Assembly (NCBI GenBank): GCA_033721235.1
Contig: JAWWAY010000002.1
Location: 186,001 to 250,000 of the forward strand
DNA length: 64,000 bases
Origin: UBA5078 sp033721235
Lineage (GTDB): Bacteria; Pseudomonadota; Gammaproteobacteria; Pseudomonadales; Pseudohongiellaceae
Direction of reading: 5' to 3'
Made by a program: the position numbers and the translations under genes. Positions within the stretch are counted from its first letter, which is position 1, and every line of letters begins with the position of its first letter. Under the pieces are notes generated by a model, which was not told where the DNA came from, searched no databases, and saw nothing but the letters and a program-made list of their open reading frames with translations. This document shows positions 26,429-35,052 of this stretch, piece after piece.

Positions 26429-27223
26429 TTACGCTACGGCACCCTTGCTACTCTTAATCACCTGATCGAGATAAGAGCTTGAGCGCGTCACCTCGTAACG
26501 CTTGAATTTAATGCGTGGATGCAGCTCGCGCATGCGAGAACTCAATAGCCCATGAGCCGAGTGCAATTGCGCATCCGAGATAATATCGTTGGTATCACAC
26601 TCACGCGCCAAGCGGAGTAGCCTGTCAAAATTCATAATGAAATTATCGGTGTGAGTACAGCGAATCTGCGTCCCGTAAAACAGAGGCTGCAGGTCCACAC
26701 CCTTACCCGCCAACACGAGAAAATTGCGGGAGAAAATCTCGAAGTCACCCGTCGCAAACAGGTGCCACATTTCCATAAACTCGGCCTCGTCAAACGTGCC
26801 ATCGCCCTGAGGGCCTTTGCTGGACTGAAGCAATAGACCACTGATGCCGCCAAGCTGACGACGAGTATTATCCGCGATCTTAAAGAAGGTTTCCTGACGT
26901 GCATTGAGTTCGGTCGCGGCGATAGCCATCGTCTGCTTCTCAGACTGGATATTATTATCGCGCAGTTCACGGTTGTTCTCGGCCAAAACGCTTTGTTGAA
27001 TGAACAGACCGATAACCAGCCATAAAAACGCCAATGGTGCAAAGGCTCCCTCTAGGAACGTTCCCATCTCACCAATAGGCAAAGACACAAACTGCCCCCA
27101 GCCGACATTGGCGTAAATATAGAGCATTCCCAATAGTAGCCAGATTACCGTAAGCGCTAGGCCGTAAAGAATGCGCCAGTCACTATGAGTGGCTTCTTCG
27201 ATTATTTCTTTTTTATTATCCAT
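26429..27223 (-). CDS. Unknown membrane protein with two N-terminal helices and a long soluble domain
   Basis: The 264-residue protein has two membrane helices (about residues 18-38 and 55-78), then a segment rich in Glu, Gln and Asn (AENNRELRDNNIQSEKQ) likely to form a coiled coil. A helical soluble domain follows, with FKIADNTRRQLGG, MWHLFATGDFEIFSRNF and a basic C-terminus. I do not recognise the family. The start at 27223 is chosen because the longer frame (27265) adds a hydrophobic run without support; the ribosome-binding site is weak in both cases. Confidence 0.6.
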   Translation of the reverse strand: MDNKKEIIEEATHSDWRILYGLALTVIWLLLGMLYIYANVGWGQFVSLPIGEMGTFLEGAFAPLAFLWLVIGLFIQQSVLAENNRELRDNNIQSEKQTMAIAATELNARQETFFKIADNTRRQLGGISGLLLQSSKGPQGDGTFDEAEFMEMWHLFATGDFEIFSRNFLVLAGKGVDLQPLFYGTQIRCTHTDNFIMNFDRLLRLARECDTNDIISDAQLHSAHGLLSSRMRELHPRIKFKRYEVTRSSSYLDQVIKSSKGAVA

Positions 27224-27387
27224 ACCGTCTAATTCCAAGCATAAGGCCAACATCAACCGATGCACGACAGCCGAGCATGAGTAAGTTTATAAATTAACAC
27301 GAGATCGGCGCCGTTGGGGAGCGGCTAGATTACTGCCAGACCCGCACAGGGTCAACGGCCATGACACTAATAGTGGGACGCTTTCGA

Positions 27388-28479
27388 TTATTGATGACTG
27401 GCAAACTGCTTAAGCAGCGCAGCGTCATTGCCCAACAATTCATCAAGTTTAGCGCAAATGGCAATGTTCTTACTCGCATCAGGGCAATTACTGATACCGT
27501 ATTCATAGCGTGCGAGCGCGTCTCGATACTGGCCCTGTTGCGCAAAGAAGTGACTCAAACTACTCTCATGAGCCCTAGGGACACTCATGCCAAAACCTAG
27601 CTCTTCAAGGCATAAACCATTCAACTCCTGCTCGAACTGTCCCTGCATAGGAAAGGCCAGATAGGGCTTTTGCAGATACATGGCCTCGCTCATCAAAGTA
27701 AACCCCGCCGTCGCAATGACGGTTCTGGCGCTTGCGAGGTCTTCCAGAAAACCCTGTACGCTAAAGGGCCTATAGCTCACATTGCCATCGACGGCGTCCT
27801 TGTCATAGCCGTAGACGAGGAAGCGCTCTTCGGGAAAGCGCTTAAGCATATCGATGACCGCTTGATAAGCGCCGGTTAAATAAACCAAGTGATGCCCCTT
27901 ATCGCTAGGCATCAGGGCTCCTACCTCCGAGCGCAGAATTGGCGGAAACAGAAACGTCTTACTATTTTTAAGCTCACCAAAGAAGAAGGTCGTGGCGAGC
28001 GACACATCAGGTTTTGGCACCATCATGGCTATCACCCGCTCAGTGATCCACTGGTCGATTTTCAAGGATTTAGGCGCCTCATAGTGCATATAGCGCATGC
28101 GATGCTGATTATCCAAGCTGATCAAGGGCAACTCGAAGGACTTGGCCAGTCGCGCCGTCATAGGTTCAAAGTCACATATGACGCACTCTGGCTGATAATC
28201 CCTGAATACTCTTTTAAGTTTGCGATAACTGCGTATCAGCGCGGGTAGTGCCCCTAAATTATGGCTCAGCGTCTTTAACATCGAGACTTTGTTTTCGACG
28301 CTAATGATGTGCAAGCCCTCGATTTCCACGCAGTCGAACAGGGAATTCAGGCTGCGAAAGCCTCGGTCATAGCTGACAAAGCGCACCTCATGTCCCTGGC
28401 TCATCAAATGAACGCCCATTTCCTTAGCGCGAGACGAGTGCCCCGAACCCTCGCCAGAAACCCCATACACTAATCGCAT
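27388..28479 (-). CDS. MJ1255/VC2487-like glycosyltransferase
   Basis: The 363-residue protein starts MRLVYGVSGEGSGHSSRA, the GxGxGH-type N-terminal motif of GT-B glycosyltransferases of the MJ1255/VC2487 group. The C-terminal half has a nucleotide-sugar site with ATAGFTLMSEAMYLQKPYLAFP and a Glu in FEQELNG. The last about 60 residues are helical and may be an added module. Acceptor and sugar are unknown, and no other polysaccharide genes are adjacent. The start at 28479 is supported by GGAGG; a longer frame from 28530 is not. Confidence 0.78.
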   Translation of the reverse strand: MRLVYGVSGEGSGHSSRAKEMGVHLMSQGHEVRFVSYDRGFRSLNSLFDCVEIEGLHIISVENKVSMLKTLSHNLGALPALIRSYRKLKRVFRDYQPECVICDFEPMTARLAKSFELPLISLDNQHRMRYMHYEAPKSLKIDQWITERVIAMMVPKPDVSLATTFFFGELKNSKTFLFPPILRSEVGALMPSDKGHHLVYLTGAYQAVIDMLKRFPEERFLVYGYDKDAVDGNVSYRPFSVQGFLEDLASARTVIATAGFTLMSEAMYLQKPYLAFPMQGQFEQELNGLCLEELGFGMSVPRAHESSLSHFFAQQGQYRDALARYEYGISNCPDASKNIAICAKLDELLGNDAALLKQFASHQ

Positions 28480-28642
28480 TAATCCTCCACTGTCTGCGCC
28501 AGTAGCGCAGGCCCTATGCAAAACCGGCATAGTATAGGCTCGTATTGTGACATTTTTGCGTTTATTGTCGCCCCAGCGCGATTGCTATTAGATGCCAGAA
28601 AATTGATAATTGTCCGCCCCACTTTTTGCAAAGACCAAGCCC

Positions 28643-28909
28643 ATGACAAAGAAGAAAGACAACGCTCTTAGTTTTGAAGACTCTCTTGCCAGCCTAGAAG
28701 AGATCGTGGACGCAATGGAAGATGGCGAGCTAAGCTTGGAAGACTCTCTACAGGCCTTCGAACAAGGGATTAAGCTAACCCGCGACTGCCAAAAGGCGCT
28801 CGATAAAGCCGAGCAAAAAGTGCAGGTTCTCATGAACACCAATGAGCAAGACAGCCCAGCGCAGTTAGAGGCGCTTGAAGGGCTAGACGATGCGGATTCA
28901 AGTCAGTAA
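28643..28909 (+). CDS. xseB: Exodeoxyribonuclease VII small subunit
   Basis: An 88-residue helical protein with the XseB pattern SFEDSLASLEEIVDAMEDGELSLE in its usual place, then DSLQAFEQGIKL. Small subunits wrap around XseA to form the nuclease that degrades single-stranded DNA. The start at 28643 gives the normal length; a TTG at 28610 is possible. The stop overlaps the ispA start in TAATG. It is the first gene of xseB-ispA-dxs. Confidence 0.9.
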   Translation: MTKKKDNALSFEDSLASLEEIVDAMEDGELSLEDSLQAFEQGIKLTRDCQKALDKAEQKVQVLMNTNEQDSPAQLEALEGLDDADSSQ

Positions 28910-29817
28910 TGCCCTCAGCAGACACATTCAATCTCAGCGACTATATGGCTCGGTGCCAAGCTCGCGTGGAAGCGGAACTAGAGCAACGACTCGACGCGCT
29001 ACCCGGTCACAGCCTGCAGCTCAAGAGCGCTCTACAGTATGCGTGCCTTCAGGGTGGTAAACGGGTGCGCCCCGTACTGGTTTATGCGGCCTCCAAGGCC
29101 TTTGGCGCCAGCCCCGAGCAGGCCGACCTGGCCGCCTGTGCCGTCGAAATGATCCATTGCTACTCGCTCGTTCACGATGATTTGCCCGCCATGGACGATG
29201 ATGCCCTGCGCCGCGGTAAACCTACGGTCCATATCGCCTACGATGAAGCCACTGCGATACTGGCCGGTGACGCTCTACAGCCTCTGGCTTTTCAGCTACT
29301 CAGCTCACCGCTGGACACCAGCATTAGTCCAGAGCAAAAACTACGCATGCTCAATTATCTGAGCACTGCCGCAGGCATTGATGGCATGGTAGGTGGACAG
29401 GCTATCGACTTTGAGTCAGTCGGCAAGACTCTAAGCCTCGAACAATTACAAACCATGCACAGCCTAAAAACCGGCGCCTTGATTAAGGCCAGCGTTATAC
29501 TAGGGGCTTTATGCGCTCAGAATATCGAAGCTGCCCATATGAGCGCCCTGAGTGACTATGCCGATGCCATTGGCCTAGCATTTCAAGTGCAAGACGATAT
29601 CTTGGATGTGATTAGCGATACAGAAACCTTAGGCAAGGCGCAAGGAGCAGACCAGGCTCTGGACAAACCAACCTATGTGGCCCTATTAGGGCTGGATGGA
29701 GCTACGCACAAGGCACAGGAGCTCTGTAAGCAAGCCATTGAGGCCATCGATTGCCTAGGTCAAGAGGCTGTCGCATTAAGGGAAATTGCTCAGTACATTG
29801 TGGGGCGCAAACACTAA
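28909..29817 (+). CDS. ispA: Farnesyl diphosphate synthase
   Basis: The 302-residue prenyl transferase condenses IPP with DMAPP and GPP to give farnesyl diphosphate. Both Asp-rich Mg sites are present: HDDLPAMDDD (residues 89-98) and QDDILD in the second half. KRVRPVL and the lysine-containing GALI segments follow family positions. It overlaps xseB by one base at the start, so coupled translation is likely, and dxs follows about 165 bases later in the same direction. Confidence 0.95.
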   Translation: MPSADTFNLSDYMARCQARVEAELEQRLDALPGHSLQLKSALQYACLQGGKRVRPVLVYAASKAFGASPEQADLAACAVEMIHCYSLVHDDLPAMDDDALRRGKPTVHIAYDEATAILAGDALQPLAFQLLSSPLDTSISPEQKLRMLNYLSTAAGIDGMVGGQAIDFESVGKTLSLEQLQTMHSLKTGALIKASVILGALCAQNIEAAHMSALSDYADAIGLAFQVQDDILDVISDTETLGKAQGADQALDKPTYVALLGLDGATHKAQELCKQAIEAIDCLGQEAVALREIAQYIVGRKH

Positions 29818-29981
29818 AACCGCTGCCTAGGGCTATACCGATACCGCCTCTGCTGAGTTGGCGAATTGACCCTTACAAGACATTACATTAACTTAGCGCC
29901 AGCATAGCTGCTCACCTAGGGCTTGCACTGGCCCCGTTGTTGGCGATAATGCCGGCCCGAAATAAGAGTTTAGAACAACCC

Positions 29982-31865
29982 ATGCTTGAAGAGATTCCAT
30001 TAACACGCCCAGAGACCCCATTACTAGACTTGGTCGAGACGCCTGAGGATCTGCGCAAGATAGAACCGGAGCAATTAAGCGACCTAGCACGAGAGTTGCG
30101 CAAATACCTGCTCTACTCCGTGGGCCAAACTGGCGGTCACTTCGGTGCGGGTCTGGGGGTAGTGGAGCTAACTATCGCCCTGCATTACGCTTTCGACACA
30201 CCCAACGACAGGATTGTTTGGGATGTGGGTCATCAAAGCTATCCTCATAAGATATTGACCGGACGCCGAGATAGAATGCTTACCATGCGTCAAGCGGGCG
30301 GCTTGGCAGCCTTCCCTAATAGAGAAGAGAGCGAATACGACTGTTTTGGCGTAGGGCATTCCAGCACCTCGATCAGTGCGGCATTGGGAATGATGATTGC
30401 CGCCAGAGAGCAGGAAATAGACAGACGGACTATCGCCGTCATTGGCGATGGAGCAATGACCGCAGGAATGGCCTTCGAAGCACTAAACCACGCGGGCGAT
30501 ATCGACGAGAATCTATTAGTGATTCTGAACGACAATAATATGTCGATCTCCAAGAATGTCGGCGGCCTATCCAGTTACTTCGCACGCATGTGGGCCAGCC
30601 GCCCTTATAATGTCATTCGCACAGGTGGCAAAAAAGTCCTATCCAAAATACCTCCCGCCCTTAAGGCGGCGCACCGCGCCGAAGAGTATATGAAGGGGAT
30701 GGTCTCCCCAGGAACACTCTTTGAGGAGATTGGCTTTAACTATATTGGGTTAGTGGACGGACATAACACCGAAGAGCTTATCGATATTCTCAATAATATT
30801 AAACAATTGAGAGGCCCTCAGCTGCTGCATATCGTGACGCAAAAAGGTAAGGGTTACTCCGCTTCAGAGAGCGATCCTTTTGGCATGCATGCGATGAATA
30901 AGATCGAGCCAAAAGAGGCGGAAACAAGCGAGCCAAAGACGACGTTTCCTAGCTACTCTCAGGTATTTGGCCAATGGTTATGCGATATGGCGCAAGACGA
31001 TAAACTGCTTGCCGCTATCACTCCCGCGATGAGTGCGGGCTCTGGAATGGATGAATTCGCTGAGCTATACCCAAAACAGTTTCACGATGTCGCCATTGCC
31101 GAACAACACGCTGTCACCCTGGCGGCGGGTATGGCTTGCGATGGCTTAAAACCCGTTGTCGCTATTTATTCAACATTTTTGCAACGCGGTTACGATCAGC
31201 TCATTCACGACGTTGCGATTCAAGACCTAGACGTCTTATTCGCCATCGACAGAGCTGGCCTAGTGGGCGAAGACGGGCCCACTCATGCGGGCAGTTTCGA
31301 TCTTAGCTTCCTACGCTGCATTCCTAATATGTTAATCATGGCGCCAAGCGACGAGAACGAAGCCAGAAAAATGCTTTACACTGGCTACCAGCACAAAGGC
31401 CCGGCTGCTGTTCGTTACCCGCGCGGCAAAGGCGTGGGCGCGGAAATAGAAAAAGAGATGCAAGCGCTCCCCATCGGCAAGGCCAAGACACTAAGACAAG
31501 GCCGTGAGGTCGCCATTCTGGCATTTGGCTCAATGGTCGCCAAGGCCAAAACGGTGGGAGACAAAATCGATGCTACAGTTATCGATATGCGCTTCATCAA
31601 ACCTATCGACGAGGCCCTTATTACAGAGTTATGCGCCAGCCACAAACTCATCGTGACGGTAGAAGAGAACACGATTCTGGGCGGTGCGGGGTCCGCGGTT
31701 AATGAATTCCTGCACAGAGAAAACCAGCTGATCCACGTGCTTAACCTCGGACTACCGGATAGTTTCCTTAATCACGGCAAGGCGGAGGACATGCTCGCCG
31801 AGGTGGGTTTAGATGCACACGGAATACAAAGCAGTATCGAGAAGAAACTGAGCAACATTGCCTAA
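29982..31865 (+). CDS. dxs: 1-deoxy-D-xylulose-5-phosphate synthase
   Basis: The 627-residue thiamine-diphosphate enzyme joins pyruvate and glyceraldehyde 3-phosphate in the first step of the MEP isoprenoid pathway; it also feeds thiamine and pyridoxal synthesis. The ThDP/Mg motif is GDGAMTAGMAFEALNHAG ... LNDNNMSIS, with HDVAIAEQHAVT as the catalytic Glu region and DRAGLVGEDGPTHAG in the pyrimidine domain. Start at 29982 (MLEEIPLTRPETPLLD) is the family N-terminus; ATG 29949 and TTG 29937 are upstream alternatives. It ends at a strong terminator. Confidence 0.95.
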   Translation: MLEEIPLTRPETPLLDLVETPEDLRKIEPEQLSDLARELRKYLLYSVGQTGGHFGAGLGVVELTIALHYAFDTPNDRIVWDVGHQSYPHKILTGRRDRMLTMRQAGGLAAFPNREESEYDCFGVGHSSTSISAALGMMIAAREQEIDRRTIAVIGDGAMTAGMAFEALNHAGDIDENLLVILNDNNMSISKNVGGLSSYFARMWASRPYNVIRTGGKKVLSKIPPALKAAHRAEEYMKGMVSPGTLFEEIGFNYIGLVDGHNTEELIDILNNIKQLRGPQLLHIVTQKGKGYSASESDPFGMHAMNKIEPKEAETSEPKTTFPSYSQVFGQWLCDMAQDDKLLAAITPAMSAGSGMDEFAELYPKQFHDVAIAEQHAVTLAAGMACDGLKPVVAIYSTFLQRGYDQLIHDVAIQDLDVLFAIDRAGLVGEDGPTHAGSFDLSFLRCIPNMLIMAPSDENEARKMLYTGYQHKGPAAVRYPRGKGVGAEIEKEMQALPIGKAKTLRQGREVAILAFGSMVAKAKTVGDKIDATVIDMRFIKPIDEALITELCASHKLIVTVEENTILGGAGSAVNEFLHRENQLIHVLNLGLPDSFLNHGKAEDMLAEVGLDAHGIQSSIEKKLSNIA

Positions 31866-31887
31866 CAGGCTTTACCCCAAGTAATAA

Positions 31888-31926
31888 AAAACCCACCGAG
31901 AGTCCATTCTCGGTGGGTTTTGTTTT
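31888..31926. terminator. Bidirectional terminator between dxs and the TonB receptor gene
   Basis: A fourteen-base-pair stem AAAACCCACCGAGA / TCTCGGTGGGTTTT with a six-base loop and a T-run afterwards (TTTTGTTTTT) lies between two convergent genes. Confidence 0.9.
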
Positions 31927-31958
31927 TCCCAGTGCCTAGCTAATAGCCAAGCGGACAA

Positions 31959-34493
31959 TTACATCGAGTAGCGAATACCAAACACAATACTAGTACCAAA
32001 CTCGTCGTACTGAGAAAGATTACGCTCATTACCCCAGTAGTAGTATTCGGGCTCGTCATTGATGTTAATCCACTCTAAATTGAACTGTAGATTATCTGTC
32101 ATTGTGTACTTAGCCGTCATATCCCACTGCAGATGAGAATCTGTGAAGCGGATTTGGTCGTTCGTTAAATCCGCCTCAGCCGCATCACCATCAAACAAGG
32201 AATCCAGATAATCATCGCGATAGTTAGACACTATGCGAATATCCCACTTGTCGTCTTGGTAACCCAAGGTGAAGTTAGCGACGTTCTCAGCCATCTTACG
32301 GAACGGAATCTTCTGACCTGTCGGCAGTGTTGATTCAGCATCGTTGTAAGTGTAGTTAAAGCCAGCATACATATTCGACATGGCACCTGGCAGGAAGTTC
32401 AGTTGACGCTGCGCATTGAACTCATAGCCAGTGATGCTTGAAGAATCCAGATTCTCCCAAGTCTCAATGCCGTCGTTGTAGAACACTCCGTCGATTGTGC
32501 GATTGTTACTAGCCACTTTATAAATCGCATTATCAATGTCTTTGTAGAACATTCCCAAGCTGATATAGGAGAACATATCCGCATAGAACTCTACAGAAAG
32601 ATCGATATTATCCGACTCGTAGTGATCTAGATCGAAGTTGCCGTACTCGATACTACGATCTGTGCCATTAGTTTGAATAATCGCATTCGGCGCGAACTCA
32701 TTGAAGCTTGGTCGCGACAAAGAACGCGAATAGGCAGCGCGATAAACCAGTTTATCTGTAGCCGCGAACTTCACGTTCACACTTGGAGAGACAAAAGTAT
32801 AGTCCTTAGATTTCTCGACGGGAGTCCAGACATCGTTAACAAGCTGCATGGCGCTAGAGTCCACATCCGTTTGCTCTACACGTAAGCCCGCAACCACACG
32901 TAGCCTGTCGCTAAAGTCCATAGTGGCCATGCCGTAGATCGCCAGAATATCTTCATTAGTGACGAAGTCACCTGCAAACGTTCCCTCTTCGTCTACTTCC
33001 GCAGTCGCAAAATACTGCTCTAAAGCACGCGATGCATCACGCTCGAGGAATCGTCCAAACTGATTACTAAAGGCGTGATCAGGGCTAGTAGTCCTTAAAT
33101 CTGCCAGTGTTAAGTCAGGCTGGGCAAGAAAAACATTAAAGTCAGCATCTTTTTCGCGTTCGCGATATTTGAAGCCAAATTTCACTGTAGAAGGCATGCT
33201 CAGCAGTGAAAGTTCTTTCTCTACATTGGCCTGAAGCGTTACCTCTTCGTCCTCTACTAGCGACTTTTCAAATTCAATTTCATCAAGCTCGTAATCCGAT
33301 AGCGGACCAAAGCCATTGATCAAAGAGGCGACTGGCTTGTGCCGATCAGCCCATGAGACGGTTCCGACTGCTTCTGTATCTGAGCGGTACTTGTTGCGGA
33401 AGGCGACGTCAACATTATCGCTATCATCTTGCTCTGCCGAAGAGTAGGCCAGCTCATAGCTAGCGAACCATCCAGAATCAAAACGTGTGTCACCGCCTAC
33501 GGAAAAGGCATTGATCTTGCGCACTTCGATGCGATCTCGAGTTTCCTGATCGTTATCGAATCTGGCATAACTTGCACCCGTTGCAGTGACATCAATTACG
33601 TCTCGAGTTTTAAACTCTCCCTTATAACGCACCTCATCATCAGTATATCGATTGAATAGAGTACGCGCATAAAGAGTCGTGGCCTCGGTTGGCGCATAAT
33701 CAAAGTTCAGTGTCAGCCCTACGCGCTCGCGGTCCAGATCATAGTAACGGCGTTCAAAGTCGTCGTTCATGAAGTAGTTGCCGTTGTCATCAAGCTCCCA
33801 GCCGTAGCCCGTCTCATTATTCTGTGAAATAACGTTCTTATTGGCGTAGGTGAAACCGAGGACAAAGCCAGTGTTCTCAGTCATCTTATTGGCCCAAGTC
33901 ACAGAGGCTTTTGGCGAATTGCTCTCAGCCAGATCGTTGTAGGTACTGTCCAGCTTCAGGCGTACCAAAGAGCGATCTAGGGTCAGCGAGCTAAGGGTCT
34001 TAAAGTCTACTCGGCCGCCAATGGAGTCAGCATCTTGATCGGGTGTTAAAGACTTGGATACTTCGATGGAATCCAATAGATCTGTTGGCAGGCCGTCGAG
34101 AAGCACTGCTCGTCCCTCTTCAGGGGCCACAACAGAAGAACCGTTCAAATAAATAGAATTTAGCTCGGGACCAAAGCCTCGGACCACGACGTAACGGCCT
34201 TCCCCTTGGTCATTCTCGACCGAAATGCCGGACAAACGACGCATCGCTTCGGCTGCGGTAGTGTCAGGAAAATTTCCCAACGCATCCGAGTCAGCAACTG
34301 ATAATACCTTGTCCGAATTACGTTGCTTGGAAAGAGCGGACGTCAAACTAGCGCGTGAGCCAGTGACCACTATCTCTTCCATCATTGGTTCCGCAGAATC
34401 TGAAGTCTGAGCCACACTCAAAGCACTCATACCAAACATCGGCAGGGCACTTATTGCCAGCGCTAATTTATTCTTTCTCATTTTTCGAACCAT
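31959..34493 (-). CDS. TonB-dependent outer-membrane receptor (TIGR01782-like)
   Basis: The 844-residue protein has a signal peptide, TonB box (EEIVVTG) and plug domain (residues about 60-165, with NFPDTTAAEAMRRLSGISVENDQGEGR), then a large beta-barrel with many Tyr/Trp strands and FGIRYSM at the end. The plug pattern RYVVVRGFGPELNSIYLNG and the size suggest the TIGR01782 group that is frequent in Caulobacter, Xanthomonas and marine gammaproteobacteria and often imports oligosaccharides. The substrate is not deducible. The gene stands alone, convergent with dxs. ATG 34493 or 34481 may be the start. Confidence 0.9.
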   Translation of the reverse strand: MVRKMRKNKLALAISALPMFGMSALSVAQTSDSAEPMMEEIVVTGSRASLTSALSKQRNSDKVLSVADSDALGNFPDTTAAEAMRRLSGISVENDQGEGRYVVVRGFGPELNSIYLNGSSVVAPEEGRAVLLDGLPTDLLDSIEVSKSLTPDQDADSIGGRVDFKTLSSLTLDRSLVRLKLDSTYNDLAESNSPKASVTWANKMTENTGFVLGFTYANKNVISQNNETGYGWELDDNGNYFMNDDFERRYYDLDRERVGLTLNFDYAPTEATTLYARTLFNRYTDDEVRYKGEFKTRDVIDVTATGASYARFDNDQETRDRIEVRKINAFSVGGDTRFDSGWFASYELAYSSAEQDDSDNVDVAFRNKYRSDTEAVGTVSWADRHKPVASLINGFGPLSDYELDEIEFEKSLVEDEEVTLQANVEKELSLLSMPSTVKFGFKYREREKDADFNVFLAQPDLTLADLRTTSPDHAFSNQFGRFLERDASRALEQYFATAEVDEEGTFAGDFVTNEDILAIYGMATMDFSDRLRVVAGLRVEQTDVDSSAMQLVNDVWTPVEKSKDYTFVSPSVNVKFAATDKLVYRAAYSRSLSRPSFNEFAPNAIIQTNGTDRSIEYGNFDLDHYESDNIDLSVEFYADMFSYISLGMFYKDIDNAIYKVASNNRTIDGVFYNDGIETWENLDSSSITGYEFNAQRQLNFLPGAMSNMYAGFNYTYNDAESTLPTGQKIPFRKMAENVANFTLGYQDDKWDIRIVSNYRDDYLDSLFDGDAAEADLTNDQIRFTDSHLQWDMTAKYTMTDNLQFNLEWININDEPEYYYWGNERNLSQYDEFGTSIVFGIRYSM

Positions 34494-34716
34494 ATCGAAT
34501 ACACCCTTAACTTAGGACTTGTTTATTGAATTTCGTGTCAGCACATCGAAGCCCCTAGTTATGTATTTTCTTCTTAGGCTCGATACAACGGCGCCCAACA
34601 TAGCGAAGCTTTGTGACAGTATTTTTGCGGTCAAGCCCTCAAGTGACGAATTTGGGTCTATGTCATGAAAAATTCACGCCAGTGTCATTTAGCCCGCAGT
34701 TTTGGAGGTTTTTAAA
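34494..34716. other. Divergent intergenic region between TonB receptor and B12 promoter
   Basis: About 220 bases between the minus-strand receptor gene and the btuB promoter. On the minus strand a weak pair TTGTAT and TACATA spaced 17 bases (around 34568-34597) is a poor promoter candidate for the receptor. No Fur-like operator and no gene were recognised. Confidence 0.4.
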
Positions 34717-34745
34717 TTGACGCAGCTCACCGCTATGCGTAGACT
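34717..34745 (+). promoter_or_regulatory. Likely sigma-70 promoter of the btuB-btuR-btuF operon
   Basis: TTGACG (34717-34722) and TAGACT (34740-34745) are separated by 17 bases, just upstream of the cobalamin riboswitch, so transcription would begin near 34752 and the leader would be about 300 bases. Confidence 0.6.
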
Positions 34746-34804
34746 TCGCTCTCGTTATCTGGCCCGAAGAAAGCAACGCAAGGCTAGGTAATATTCAGCG
34801 AGAT

Positions 34805-34975
34805 TGTTGAGGTGCGTACTGCCAGATCCTTTGGCGAGTACTGATAAATGGGAAACTGGTTAGAGTCCAGTGCTGCCCCCGCAACGGTAAAGCGAATACC
34901 ACTTAGGTAAACGCTAAGCCCGATACCAGCCCAACAGTAGTTAGCTACACAGATGAAGCGGAGGGCTCCATCGGT
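34805..34975 (+). promoter_or_regulatory. Cobalamin riboswitch
   Basis: The leader contains the conserved core of adenosylcobalamin riboswitches: GGGAA...CTGGT...AGAGTCCAG followed by the B12 box GCTGCCCCCGCAACGGTAA at 34872-34890, then a further helix and CCCGATACCAGCCC at 34919-34932. The region lies 80 bases before btuB. Cobalamin binding would switch the downstream genes off, either by hiding the ribosome-binding site or by termination; I do not see a clear terminator with a U-tract, so translational control is more likely. Edges are approximate. Confidence 0.9.
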
Positions 34976-35052
34976 GGTCGGTACTATCGCGTCTTGTCGA
35001 TTCTTCCTTCCGCACCCTCCCTCATGAAATTTATTCATTGAGGATATGAAAA

